From Jacaranda mimosifolia (Eukaryota; Streptophyta; Magnoliopsida; Lamiales; Bignoniaceae): a stretch of 64,000 nucleotides of DNA. Location: positions 157,001 to 221,000 of the forward strand of contig CM032127.1 in the NCBI GenBank assembly GCA_018894105.1, read 5' to 3'. This document shows, one piece after another, positions 36,697 through 48,636 of this stretch. The notes beneath the pieces are model-generated. The model ran no database searches, was not told where the DNA came from, and saw nothing but the letters and a program-made list of their open reading frames with translations. The position numbers and the translations under genes are program-made. The first letter of the stretch is position 1. The number at the start of each line of letters is the position of its first letter.

Positions 36697-37589
36697 TCAA
36701 TCAAGGAGATTTATATTTCTAGTAGTAGCACATATATGCAGTTATAAAGAGGATTTTCACCAATTTAATTTGAGTAGTAAAAAGTAATGCAGGTGAAAAT
36801 AGCAACATTAATCGTCGGGCGTAAAAGGGAGTCTGCTGGCAAAATATATATGGGCATAGTTCACGCTTCCACTTGAGATGCATACTGGATACTTACTGTT
36901 TTTGAGTTTTTGGATCGACAGAATTTAGCATTTAAAGGCAGTGAATTAATTAAGGAGAGGTTTTAATTTGCTGGATATATATATGTAGCGAGGAATGTGG
37001 AGACGATGATCTTACACTAGTCAGTATGTACTTACATTACATGCATGCCAAGGAGAGTCATGAGGTGGCTGCGTTAGAAGAAGCCTTTCCTTGAAAGCTT
37101 TATGTATATACATTAGAAGAAGCCGTTCCATGACACTTTGTAGTGGGTTTGAATTATGCGGCTGCAGACTCATCCTTTTTTGTTTGTTTTACTGTTTCCA
37201 CATTTGTGGATAAATATGTAGTATTTAACGATAAACATTTATATATCAAAATGGCTGTAAGAATGCAGGTATAAGGTACAATTCTGTGGAAAACTTACAT
37301 ATGGATCACCACTTTGAATTTTCTATTTCATTCTCTATTTCGTCTCTTATTCCAACTTATTGTATTTATATCAAGTATATTTTTTTCTCAAATAATTATT
37401 TTTATAAGGAAATATTTAATACACGTGTCATATATTCATAAAATGAAATAAGAGATGGAATATGAAATGAAATAGAAGATTTAAACTGATTAATTACATA
37501 TATAGCCTATACAATTTGTTATGCTTTCTTATATGCATGCATGCATGTACCCCATATATGTATATATATGTATATGTAAATTGCCATTA
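36697..37589. other. 3' flank of the KNAT3-like gene
   Basis: Probable 3' UTR followed by AT-rich intergenic DNA. It includes the out-of-frame SNAG-like tail at 36783-36820 and a duplicated phrase TTAGAAGAAGCC near 37072 and 37112. Nothing else was identified. Confidence 0.5.
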
Positions 37590-38250
37590 CTACTTGACGA
37601 GGGTTCGGTTTCGATGACGAATATGGATCGGGTCTGGATCACGATCCGAGATATGATCCTCTGGATAGGTTTGGGATTGGAATCCTGCAATCACAGCAAA
37701 CGTTAGGCTAGCCGAGAGGCCCTCGGCTTAGGCCCTCCGATGCTCAAGTCAGTATATATTCGACCTCTGGAATCGAGCAGTGGAACGTAAGGGCTTTTTA
37801 GTGTATGAGTGCATACCTGTGAGAGACAAGGTTGAGGGTTTTTATACTCCTCCCCCTGGTAGAAAATGTCAGAGAAGCCCTTGGCTTACCCAAGGGACCT
37901 CCAGCCCCGGTAGGAGTAATTGGTCAATTCTCCCGTTTGAATATTGCTAGTTGGATGTCCTTTTATGCTGCAGGACAAGATGGCACACTGTTGTGGCGTC
38001 TGCTGTGTCAGACGGTGAGGGGAGGGCATGCGCCATTAATGCGGAGGCGTGTTGCCAGTCAACGCATTTAATGCGGTGGCAGAGTTCTGTGCGGGGTTCA
38101 ACTTGTGAATCGATGAGGGTCGATTAGCTTCGAGGGCCATGTAGCGCTTTGTGGATTGATCGACTAGGGTTGACGAGTCAATTGGGTCCTAGTCCATTGA
38201 TTGAGTGTTGAGCCTCGCTGATTTGGGCCATCCTATATCACTACTGATTT
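37590..38250 (+). mobile_element. LTR-retrotransposon-like debris
   Basis: A GC-richer block with phrases common in plant gypsy-type LTRs: GGCCCTCCGATGCTCAAGTC, GTGAGAGACAAGGTTGAGGG, a TTTTTATACTCCTCCCC box and repeated 'GTCGACGAGTCGATT'-like words near the end. It has no long open frame and no clear termini or target duplication. Assignment rests on composition and phrasing only. Confidence 0.45.
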
Positions 38251-38577
38251 TTAAGGGGTATTAATTAATTAGTATAAAAAAACATTTGGTGCATGTAATT
38301 TACATGATTGATGAGCTTACAATTAAATTGAACTTTGGAAATCTAACAACTTAAAATTAGCGTAAACCACCAATTAAACTTAATCTATTAAACCAATGGT
38401 TGAATTATGCTCTTGACATTGGAGGGATATTTAGATTTAATCACTAGAATTAATACATCTTCTTGATGATTAATCATTGATTTCTACACTAATTATTTGC
38501 AAACTGTTACTGATATATAACATATTATAATATTAATGACAACAATAATAATTTCTAGATCATTTTCCAATGTGTAC

Positions 38578-38631
38578 CTGGAAGAAGCTAGCTGCCTCTG
38601 GTGCACTGAAGCCATAGTGTTTGGCATTTTT
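38578..38631 (-). pseudogene. Orphan exon-like segment
   Basis: A 54-bp frame, KNAKHYGFSAPEAASFFQ, is bounded by a good acceptor (TTTTTGCAG upstream) and donor (CAG|GTACAC) on the minus strand, phase 0 at both ends. I found no partner exons on either side and do not recognise the protein. It may be a leftover exon of a lost gene or chance. Confidence 0.3.
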
Positions 38632-39026
38632 CTGCAAAACTGCTTAGAACAATATCAAATGAATACCATCACATTACCTAAGATTGAATATATTTCATAA
38701 CAAACAATAATATAGCTAAGGGACAAAAGCATATATAGAAATCCTAAGTACTTTCACAAATATCATCCGTATGAAAGAAACTATTCTGTTTCTGACCAAC
38801 AAATGTCATAACAATTTTTTTTTTATTTTTTATTTTTCCCCTAAAAAAGGAATACAAGAGAAAATTAATAAAACACTGAGTAGTGAAGTCCTTATGAAAG
38901 AAAGAATGAATAATAATTGTGACTAATTTATATGCGAAGCTAGAGAGACTTCCCATATATATATATATGTCCAAATTAACCATATATTAATTATTTTATT
39001 ATACATAATTAATATATAATATTTAA

Positions 39027-39773
39027 TCAACGCAACTCAACTAAAATCCCCCTATTTGAAGATATTCCTACGGGCGACGTCATTGCGGCCTCCTCAGCCT
39101 CGTCCGCCCTCGGAGTCGGAGACGACGACACTTGAGTGCTACTGTTGTCGTTTCTCCTCTCCCCCGCCAACTTAATCTCATCAGGTGCCTTCTTCACACT
39201 GCGGTTCCTCTTCATACTCATCGATAGCGCCTCGAATCCTCTCCTCAGTTCATCACTCCTTGCCGCTATTTCCGGCGTCGCAAGCTCTTCCCTTTCCGAA
39301 CCGGTGTAATACGCGCCCGGCGGTGATATCGGTATCGGTGTTCTTGGCAAATGATGGTGATGATGATCAAACTGCGTCGTTGTCCTCCTCGGTGGCGACA
39401 CAGGTAATCTGGCGGTGAAATTCATGGCTTGAAACTCGTCCGAGGAGGGCGGTGCATCGTGATCGAAGTTGAGTGCATAGCTGAGGGGATCATAGCTGAA
39501 ATCGGCGGAGGAATGGCGGCGGTGGCGCGCCATGCGTGAGATGAAGCTTCGGCATTTGCCCTTGATCTCGGGGAAATCGTGTGCCTTGGATTTGATCCAT
39601 GCTGAGGGTGACATCCGTGGACTGGGATGAGGTATGGCAGAGGAATTATAAGAAGTAGCATCGAAAGAGGCGCGGCGACGGTGTTGGGTGGTGCCACTGA
39701 AGCAACAGGAGATGCCGACGGAGGGCTTCTTGCGCCTGGCCCTCAAACTGGTCATCTCGTACTCCTCCTCCAT
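39027..39773 (-). CDS. Plant-specific protein of unknown function, single exon
   Basis: An intact 248-residue frame. It is very basic at the N-terminus (RARRKKPSVGISCCFSG), has a central block RMARHRRHSSADFSYDPLSY followed by ALNFD that I recognise as conserved in an uncharacterised land-plant family, a proline- and histidine-rich middle (HHHHHLPRTPIPISPPGAYY), and a Ser/Thr-rich tail ending GILVELR. There is no signal peptide, membrane segment or catalytic motif. The GC-rich Ser/Pro codon use and absence of introns fit a small regulatory or structural protein; function is unknown. It is divergently transcribed from the neurochondrin-like gene. A plus-strand frame over 39185-39418 is its shadow. 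Confidence 0.85.
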   Translation of the reverse strand: MEEEYEMTSLRARRKKPSVGISCCFSGTTQHRRRASFDATSYNSSAIPHPSPRMSPSAWIKSKAHDFPEIKGKCRSFISRMARHRRHSSADFSYDPLSYALNFDHDAPPSSDEFQAMNFTARLPVSPPRRTTTQFDHHHHHLPRTPIPISPPGAYYTGSEREELATPEIAARSDELRRGFEALSMSMKRNRSVKKAPDEIKLAGERRNDNSSTQVSSSPTPRADEAEEAAMTSPVGISSNRGILVELR

Positions 39774-40385
39774 CTTTGATTTTTTACTCCTTGTTTTTTT
39801 TGTGGATAAACAATTCAGACAAATTAATGGAGAAAGCTAGATTTTTGGATGGTTGAAATAATTAATTTATAGGAGATGGGGCAAAGATGACGGAGAGAGA
39901 TGAATGCTCAATTATGCATGCATGGGGGAGGTGGGGTGTGCCTAGGTTATTATATAGTGAATATTTTCTTGGTGGGTAAACGGATACAGCCAAACAATAA
40001 TGTAATGTTTTTCTCAATTCGCGGAGAAAACGGTCAAATGCGATTCTGCCTCTGCCATTCAAAATTTCTGGTCAGCGGCCTCCATTGCCTTTTGCCAATT
40101 AATTACAGTTTACAGATGCTAAATGGGCCGCCAACTTCTACTGCCATTGGGCCTTTTTGTCATTTGGGCCACCGGCACCGTTTCTCTGACTCTTAAGTCT
40201 TTCCGCTCGGGCCTCGTCTTATGTTTTTTCTGGAATCAGCCAGAAGTAGAATGAAAAATCTCTCTTCAGCCTACTCCCTCTCTGCTCTGCAACGCACTTC
40301 AAGTTCACTCTCTCTAATTCTATTACAATTTACACATACAAGTACTATTATTTTCTCTCATTGAGGCTTGTTTATTGACTCTCCA
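39774..40385. promoter_or_regulatory. Divergent promoter with TGGGCC site II motifs
   Basis: A 612-bp interval separates two divergent start codons. It contains TGGGCC at 40124-40129, 40148-40153 and 40165-40170, with a related CGGGCC at 40208-40213, all nearer the neurochondrin side. Clustered TGGGCY 'site II' elements are known TCP-bound motifs in plant housekeeping promoters. No TATA box is evident near the neurochondrin start; the leader there is CT-rich. Confidence 0.65.
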
Positions 40386-43300
40386 ATGGAGCAAGATTCG
40401 ACTCCTGGAACTGAAATGAAACCTATACAAACAGATGCTTCAGCTTCTTCTTCTTCTTCTTCTTCCCCATCATTAGAAGATTTGATGAAGCTATTGAGAG
40501 GGAAAACCGACTCTCAACGCCTAGCTGGCCTTCTTTTAGTCACCAAATTCTGTGACAAAAACGACCAGAATACCACTCTCAATGTCTACCACGCCATCGG
40601 GTCCACTTTCCTCCACCGCCTCTTACTTACCGGTATCTTTTCACATATCCTGCTTCTCCTTTTATACATTCTCCAACAACCCCTCTTTTATTTTTTTCAA
40701 TTGTTAAAGTTGCAATTTTTTTCACCACAGGAATGGGGAAAGGGAGTGGTGGAGGTGATAATGCCAACCGCGAGGCTTACTTGCGCTTGTCCGTCACGAT
40801 GCTTGCAGCCTTTGCTAGGATTTCCCAGGTTGCTGCTACTGATGAGATGGTGTCCAAAGTTCCACTAATTTTGGAGGTCATGTCCGGGGAGTATGTAATT
40901 CTAGTGTTCATTCTTTTTTATACGCTTCTCTTGTTGATGCCAGTCGTATGTTTTATGGGAAAGAAGTCAGAAATTTTATCGTTTTAATTTTTTTAGTTCT
41001 CTGTTATTTTGTCGGAATTCTAAAATGGAGTTCATTTTCCAGAAGAAGTGGGTGCAAACTAGTTCCGTCACAATAAACTATGTCTATTGTTCACTAAATG
41101 AGCACTGTGATGTTTGTATCACAAAGCTTAAAGCATTAACTATATGTAATATCTTGGGGATACTGTGTTCTTTTTGAAGGTTTGAGTTAGATGATTTTAG
41201 TTTGAATATCCACTCTTGTAATCGACAACTTGCTGTGCACTTTCGGGTTGAGGAAAAGTGTAATGATCTGGATTATGTGATTTCATTTTCTTGAAGTTCA
41301 CATAGTGTCCCTGCCTAATGGATGAATGTGTTACTCTTCTGACAGAATCTAATTCTTGGCAAGCCATGACCAAAAGTGTAATGTGTTGTTATAATGCAAA
41401 CTTGTACTCGAGTTTTTAGCCCATCAATTGCAGTTTAAATAAACAGTGAACTGTTCTTACTGGTAGGAGGAACTTATTTTGCATGATTTACTTGTGATTG
41501 CATTATATGTTTGCTTGGTATTGCAGATCTGGTTCGTCTCTCACTGAGGATTGCTATGAATTTCTATTTTTAGTATCCACCGCTCGTGAGGATGGAGCGA
41601 TAACTTTGTATGAATCAGGAGGCATGGATTTTTTGGCGTCTCAAATGCCTACTTTACCAGATGGTAATTAATTTGAATCTTTTCCGAAATCAATAGATTT
41701 AATAAGCTGCAAAAGGATATTGGATCACTCCCTCTTCATAAATGCTAGGTATTTTAGGCTATACGCTAATCGTTCGATAATACATTTTGTTCTGTTATAT
41801 TGGCAATGGTAAAATAACCGCAATGAACCCTGATGGGGCTGGGCATCTCTCCTCTACGAGAGTTAGCTAAAGTTCCTCAATGAAAATGTCGAAAATGTAG
41901 CCTATGATTCTTCTGCTTAAAGTTTTTTTTGGTTAGGATCTGATGCTTAATGTGTGTAGGTTCTCATGTGATGGAGCTTGCCATGAGACTTGTTCAGTTG
42001 ATTATAAGCAAGCTTCCTGCTGAAAAAATCTATGCTGATCATCCGTCGGAGCTATCAAAGATGGTGATTCCACTTTTTTCTGGCCTTACTTCCTTTCAGA
42101 TTGTGCTTAAAACTGACTTATTCTTACTATTCATTTTATCTCAATGGAGCTCTTTTATATTGGTCGTTCCAGGTGGCAGCAATAGCGAAGCAATTTGCTG
42201 TGCTACACAATGCTTTGAAATTTGAGGCGCTTCACCTTCTCTCAACTATATTATCTTCAAATTATTCGGTATGGAAGTTCTTTTTTACCTTCTAGGAGCA
42301 TTATCTTCATCACAAATGTAGGGTGCAATTTCATTCTTCTTAGGTGGCATTTTTCCTAAGTGGGGTTTAGTCTATTTTTTATCTTGTAAAGAGAAGATCT
42401 CAACATGTTGCCAATTGCCATGACCACTAGCTTTCTCTTTAATTTTCAAATTAATTTGTAGTATTGTGCATTTTCTTTAGTCAATGCACACAAGCCGTTA
42501 AGACAAATGGAAGAGAAAGGATTTAATCATTATTCTTACATTACATATCAAATCATGCCAAAGCTTACTAGCTTTCCACATCTGCCAAGTTATTTTGGAA
42601 TTTACTAGCTTACGCTTGTCAGGAGATCAAAACTCATTGGGTAAATATCAAATAAAATGCTGGATAATGGCAGATGTGCCATAAGAGGACTTAAAATTAC
42701 CATATCTAAGTGCTGCCTGTTTTTTACCCTAAATGAATGAGGCTCATGCACAGGTTTTACATGTATTTAGATACGATATCTTCTTAATCTTGTTCGCCTA
42801 ACATCTAACGTCTTATAAAATATAATGTATACTTTGTATAACACTGTAACCTGTAAAGAGATATTATGGCTTCTCTTGTTATTTGAAACAAATGAAATCT
42901 GAATCTAAGATTGAGATATAATTCCTGCTTATCTTGATTGATAGCTCCCATGCTCTCTGTGTGCAACTATCAGATTCTAGTGCTGATGTACTTTTTCTTT
43001 GTCCGTAAATCTATTCATATGCTACCAGCATATTCTCTGAAGCGTAATTAACAGCTAACATGTAAAAGCAGCCTATAATTCTTTATCTTCCAAATTCCAA
43101 TGCACTTATATTAAATCTTATTGTGGCTTCTTTACCTGATCTTTAGGGAGCTCTACATACAGTGCTTCAGTCAGTGACGTGCAATGCTTGGTCAACTAGC
43201 ATACGTGTTGGTATCATGGATGTTTTACAGAATCGAGTTGGTACGATCACTTGTAAATACACATTTTTATGAATAAGTTAGAGAGAAATGTTGCATGTTC

Positions 43301-46300
43301 TATTAAATACAGTAAAAACCATCATATACAATCAGAAGTGAAGTAGCTCATCTGGTAGCAGTTCTCTTTGGTAGTTGTTGAAGCTCTCTTTCAGATATTT
43401 GAAAAAACAGTTATGGTCTTCTCTTCTGTCCTAGGGACATTTTCTCCATATTGCTCCGAAAGATCTGCAATGTGTATTGTGTTGATGTTTCTGTATGAAA
43501 GCTCATATTGTTTTCCCCTCATCTGCAGCCCCTGCTGAGAGACTTCACGCTCTTGTTCTTGCTGAGTGTGTGATATCCATTTTTGGGGAAGAATGGCTAA
43601 TTGGAACTGAGACCTTACCTGAGGCTAGTAGTTCTTTCCCTGCTGACCGGTGCGTGATGAAAGTGACACTTGTCATTTTCATTTTGCTCTTCTCTCTTTC
43701 TTTTCTTTAATATTCTTGTAGTAGTTTAACATAGTAAGTTTACTTCCCTTGTCTTTCTCCAGGTGTATACTGCTTGTTTTGGAGTCATCTAGGGTTGAAA
43801 TTGCTGTTATCTTAAATGAGCTAGCATACTTAAAATATGAAGCCTCTAAAGATTCTCCTCCATATGCTGAAACCTTTCTTGTAAAGCTAAGGAATCTTGG
43901 TGTTGCCTTCTCTCTGGTAGAAAGGATTATCAAACTCATCTCAAAATTTGCTGATAATGAAGGTATGTAATCATGAATTGTCCAAAACCTCTGTTGTTAT
44001 CCTGCTGCTGCTGCTGCTGCTCTCTAAATCATGAAAGGATGAGTTGCAAAAGTTTCCTGTTTTATTCTGTTTAAAGAGAAGTTGTTACGAGGTGATCATA
44101 GGAGGTGCCGTCAGACTGTTTAGGGACACAGATAAATGAAGAGAGATGAAGAGGGTGTAGGGTGTGTGTGAGGTAATTGATAGGTTCCTTTTTATTTTCT
44201 TATTTTCTGGCAGATGGCTAGTTGAAAATAAAATGAGCTCTTGGTTTGGCCTCTAAAGACGGCATTGTTCTAAGGAGTTGTGTTCTTGTTCATAGAGTAT
44301 CTGTTATGAGTAGCCCAGGACAAGTGAACATTTGCTTGTTTAATTTCCTTTGTAAGGAAAGTACATTAGTCAGTGATGTGCTCTTGACATCTCATTCTCA
44401 TCCGACAATTGCAATTGTTTGCAGAATTAAATTCAACTTCCATCATTAGTGAAAGCACTTTCACCAAGATCATTGGTGGGCTCAATGAGACAATTGGTGT
44501 GGTCCTTGATTATTTGCAAGATGCGAAGGTAAGACTATTTCTTTGTATGAAGCAATGAAGTTAAACTTGAACCTGTTTATCCTAAAATCATGTTTTCTGC
44601 AGGATCATGGGGAGAGAAAAGGTGATGACCTTTTGGCCTCTGTCAGAATAGTTGGGAGGTATCATTATTTCATTTCTTACCTCTTCATGCTCTATTTACC
44701 TTTTTGTTGGACTTTGTTTAGGTGTGAATGAAATTTTTTGGTTTGAACAAATTCAAACAACTAATCATGGAGATGTATGTTTTTTTTTTGTTTTTTTTTT
44801 GACTTCAGGCTGTAGAAAATCTTAGTGTGCTTACCCTGTGCTGTTGTTTCAGCTATCTTGCAGAGGCGCCTCATGCATGCAAAGAGAAGGTCAAGGAACT
44901 TCTTGGATATATGCTGTCAGTTGAAGGGGAAGATGGGTCCAGGTTTGACGTGTCTCATGCTGCTTAAGTTAAAGATTTCCTGGGCCTTCCACTTTCATAA
45001 TATTGACTAACTCTTTTTATATGTTTTGAAATGGCAGTCCTTTTTACTCTGTTTCCTTTTTGCTCCCTATGCTGTGTCAAATAACAATGAAGAGTGATGG
45101 ATGTAAAATCTTTGCCTCTTCTGGGGCTTTCAGAGCCGTAAGAAAATGCTTTAAACAATTTCGTCCATTATCTTTCTTTGTTTTTCAGTTGATTCTCTTA
45201 TGACAAAAACATAATCAGCATTACTTAGGTGAATATCTCCATTCTATAATCAAATTTCTGATTTATTATTTTCATGTATAAACATGCACGTGACATGCAC
45301 ACACAAATTTGGTCCAAGATGGTAGCATAACATTTTCATAATTGAGAGCATTTTATCTGCGCTTTGACTTTTCCTGGCAGGTTGGTGGTTGTCTTATTTC
45401 TTTGATTGATTCAAGCAGCTCTAGGATTGAGAATGGCAGTACCTTGTTCTTGGCATGCGATACAATTTTGAATTTCCTTTTAAAGGTATATATCTTTTGC
45501 TACATTCTAATAATGAACATAAGGAGTAATGGAAGTCACACTTTCCATTTTCTATCATGAATAGCGAGAGCAACTTCGTATTTCCTTGGAGAATTCTAGT
45601 TCTATCAAGCTTTTGCAGGCATTGTCACGTTGGGCAGGTATGCTTGTTTACTTTGATATCTTGAATAATGCCGTTTTTTCTGTTAAAAGTTGGTAGAAAT
45701 AGCTGTCTATTTGATTGTTATGTTTTGCTTTTTACGTATTTTTTCTTTGACCTCTGTGTTTTGAGTTATTGAAAACAGAACTGACTCATATTGGTGGACT
45801 CTATTATAGATCTAATGATCTCCAGAGATTGGATATAAAATCAAGATCAGTAAGATACTATTTCTTCCTTATGGGTATCAAAAGAAGTCTCCATGCTAAG
45901 CAGAAAACTGGACTCTATATGGGCGCCAGCAGTAGGCTAATATCAGAAAAACCGATTGGCCCGCCACTGGATTGAATTTCTAATACGATTTTGGGTATTG
46001 TTTGGATATTATATTACATACAATGAAACAAGGGAGATCATATAAGTTATAACTGGAAGAGGCCCAGGGTCTCTAGGCACCTTGTACATATTCAGAAGCA
46101 ATTTCAACAAAACATCATGCTTTTGTTTAATTCCTCACAGTAATCCGCACCTATGCCTTCTCTGCTGTAAAGACTTTTTCCATCTACAATGTTTGTGAAA
46201 AGAATTGGAGATTGGTAGTTCTGTCATTTTTGCACATGACAAAGAGACTACCTCCGGAGTGTGGAATGACAGTGCATTTTGCACTAGGAAAAATCAGTGT

Positions 46301-47512
46301 TTCTGTCTTTTGTCCTTTTTCTTTCTTTATGGTGCTGAACCACATGCTCATGTTGCCTACTAATATCACATCCTCAATTTTTCCGTCAATTCATTGGATT
46401 TTCAACATGGACATGCAGAGGACACAGTTGACCCATCTGTTATTATGATGGCATCAAGCATATGCTCATTAATACTTGATTCAACTTCAGAGGAAGCTCT
46501 TCTACGCCTTCCAGATTTTACATCTGACAACCTGATTTCTCTGGCACAGCTCATGAAGAGAAGTCTGGTTTCCTGTGGTCAGGTAATCACTGTGATGCCC
46601 TTTTTCTCTACGTCTGAATAATCTTTATTCTGTTTGTGCATCGAATTCGGGGGTGGGAATTTTGAGATGCTCATCTTATTCTATAACTTTATAGAGAATG
46701 CTTAAGCTTCTAGCAGCAGGTAACTAGTGCAAGCTGGATTGAACAATGAAAGTTTGTGATATCTTTCTTGCTATTTGGACAGGTCTTAAGCTGTTAAGAA
46801 TACTTATTTTCAATGTGATTCAGAGGCATATCAGTTAAACAGGATATTTATGTACTTTGGGGAATCATTCACGTGGAACCAAGCCTGCAAGGATTAGATT
46901 TATTTGTTTGTTTATGCATATATGTAGCATTTTTATGAATTGTGATTAGGCACAATGAATTTGATGCTGCATCCTTTTCTTGGCTCATCTTCTTTTGGTT
47001 GATTATGCTTGAGACTGGTTTACATTATGAATCATTCAGTGTGTGTATTTTGTGTAAGTGATGATTTTATGTTCATGTCATCACTATTTGAAATGATTAA
47101 TTAAGTTGAAAGGCATCAAAATTGTGGTAATTATATTAAGCACCAATCCAAAAAAGGTTCCTCACAACCTCGTGGGCTGCAATTCCTCAATGCAAAAAAT
47201 AGAACACTGTTTTCTATGGGATATGTGAGATATTGACTCTTTTCCTTTGAAATACAACACACAGGATCTGATGTCTGATGATGGCAACTCGGAGGCTGAT
47301 CTTCATCAGATAGTTACCTCAGGTATGTATGTGGGTTCAGTCTGGTGTTGAATAAAAACCTCCCTGGGTTCTTGGATGGACTCGAGGTATTATGAGGCAC
47401 CTGTGGGGATCAGTGCAGTCTGAAATGGAATGATAATATGATAACCCTGGATGCAGGATATTCTTCTTGGGCAGATAGATTCCCTCATATCAAGGAAGTG
47501 GTTGAGAGATGA
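40386..47512 (+). CDS. Neurochondrin-family protein, 17 exons
   Basis: An armadillo/HEAT-like helical repeat protein of the neurochondrin family; the plant member has no settled biochemical role. Exons: 40386-40632, 40731-40890, 41527-41663, 41960-42063, 42173-42268, 43147-43240, 43529-43649, 43763-43962, 44425-44528, 44603-44658, 44853-44942, 45038-45137, 45381-45485, 45565-45637, 46419-46582, 47265-47322 and 47457-47512. All junctions keep frame, giving 654 residues. Family marks are LEDLMKLLRGKTDSQRLAGL near the N-terminus, the SerSer-rich linker before it, APAERLHALVLAECVISIFG in the middle and the C-terminal YSSWADRFPHIKEVVER. There is no signal or membrane segment. An in-frame TTG lies upstream, but the ATG at 40386 is the first methionine and suits the family N-terminus. 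Intron 8 holds a (CTG)n run near 43999. Confidence 0.94.
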
Positions 47513-48636
47513 GCCAATATCTCAGATGATAGACCAAGTTTTATCAGCTATGAAATTCCTCATGCGCCTTTTCAAGAGTTGGGTTGCGGAAGGTGACACT
47601 CGCGCAGCCATGTTGACTACTTAGTGAAGAAGCTGGTAAAAAAAGCTGTGATCCTTCTTGATGAATCCTTGGATCTTAAATTTTGAGATGGGGTAGAGAT
47701 GGTACTTGTGTTTTAGCCTTTGTGTTTTACTTGTACGTTGTGACTCATGGGTTTGTGCTTTTAGCCTTGTACATGCTTTTGTAAATTCGTCCTTTTAAGT
47801 ATGGTAGGAAATTGCTGATTTATGAGGTACAAGCTATAGAAGGCTGCGTCACTTTTTGCTGCAGTAATGATTTTTACCATCTTTGGTGGGAAAACCTTTA
47901 ATTGTTCCAATTTTTTTTTTTTTAATTATTATTGAAAGGAACGTAAAGGAAAGTAGGGCGCCTGGATTGCTGGGCAGCGTTATTGTAGAGTATATAATAT
48001 AATAACACATATTACGAATTATTATTTTAGTAGTAACAGCATTGGTGGACAATAACATGATGCAATCACGCTGCTGCCTTTGTCTTCTTAATACCAAGGC
48101 TTTGTTTGCCGGGCAATGGAATCGGTTTCTTCTGGTAAAGGTAACTTTTATAAATAATAGTTGATGGTCAATTCATTTTTATCTTTGAATTGGACTTGGA
48201 ATTAAATTTAAATCTATAAATTGAGCTTTTGCTTCAAAAAATTTGGGTAGTTGGATTAAAATTCGAACTTAAATTTTTCGTAAGTTTAAACTGACGTATG
48301 TCACTCTTAAAACAATTCCATTCCGGCTATTTACTTGCATTACTCTTAAATTAAGTAATAATTTATGTTAGAGCCAGTCAACTCTGCCGCAATTAATAAT
48401 TAACTACACTACTCAGAAACCCGGAGTGAGTCCGGACGAGAAAATTTAGTCTGAAGTCCTTAATTATAAATTTAATATTGCTGTCCTGGCCTGTCACCAA
48501 CCCGCCACCAGCGGAGGCAACATAAAACAAAATTCCAACTACTCTGGGACTAGACTTGCTGGAGAAACCTTAGCACCACCACCTGCTCGACGGTGACGGT
48601 GTTTCTCCTCCTCTCTTCTCACTCACCGACGCACAA
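47513..48636. other. Intergenic between neurochondrin and HPAT genes
   Basis: The first 350 bases fit a 3' UTR (AT-rich, with polyadenylation-like signals), the last 100 fit a GC-richer leader of the HPAT gene. Between them I see only AT-rich non-coding DNA and a poly-T tract near 47912. Confidence 0.5.

Noticed and set aside
39185..39697. Alternative frames opposite and within the single-exon gene
   Set aside because: They are shadows; only the 248-residue frame has the conserved RHRRHSSADFSYDPLSY block.
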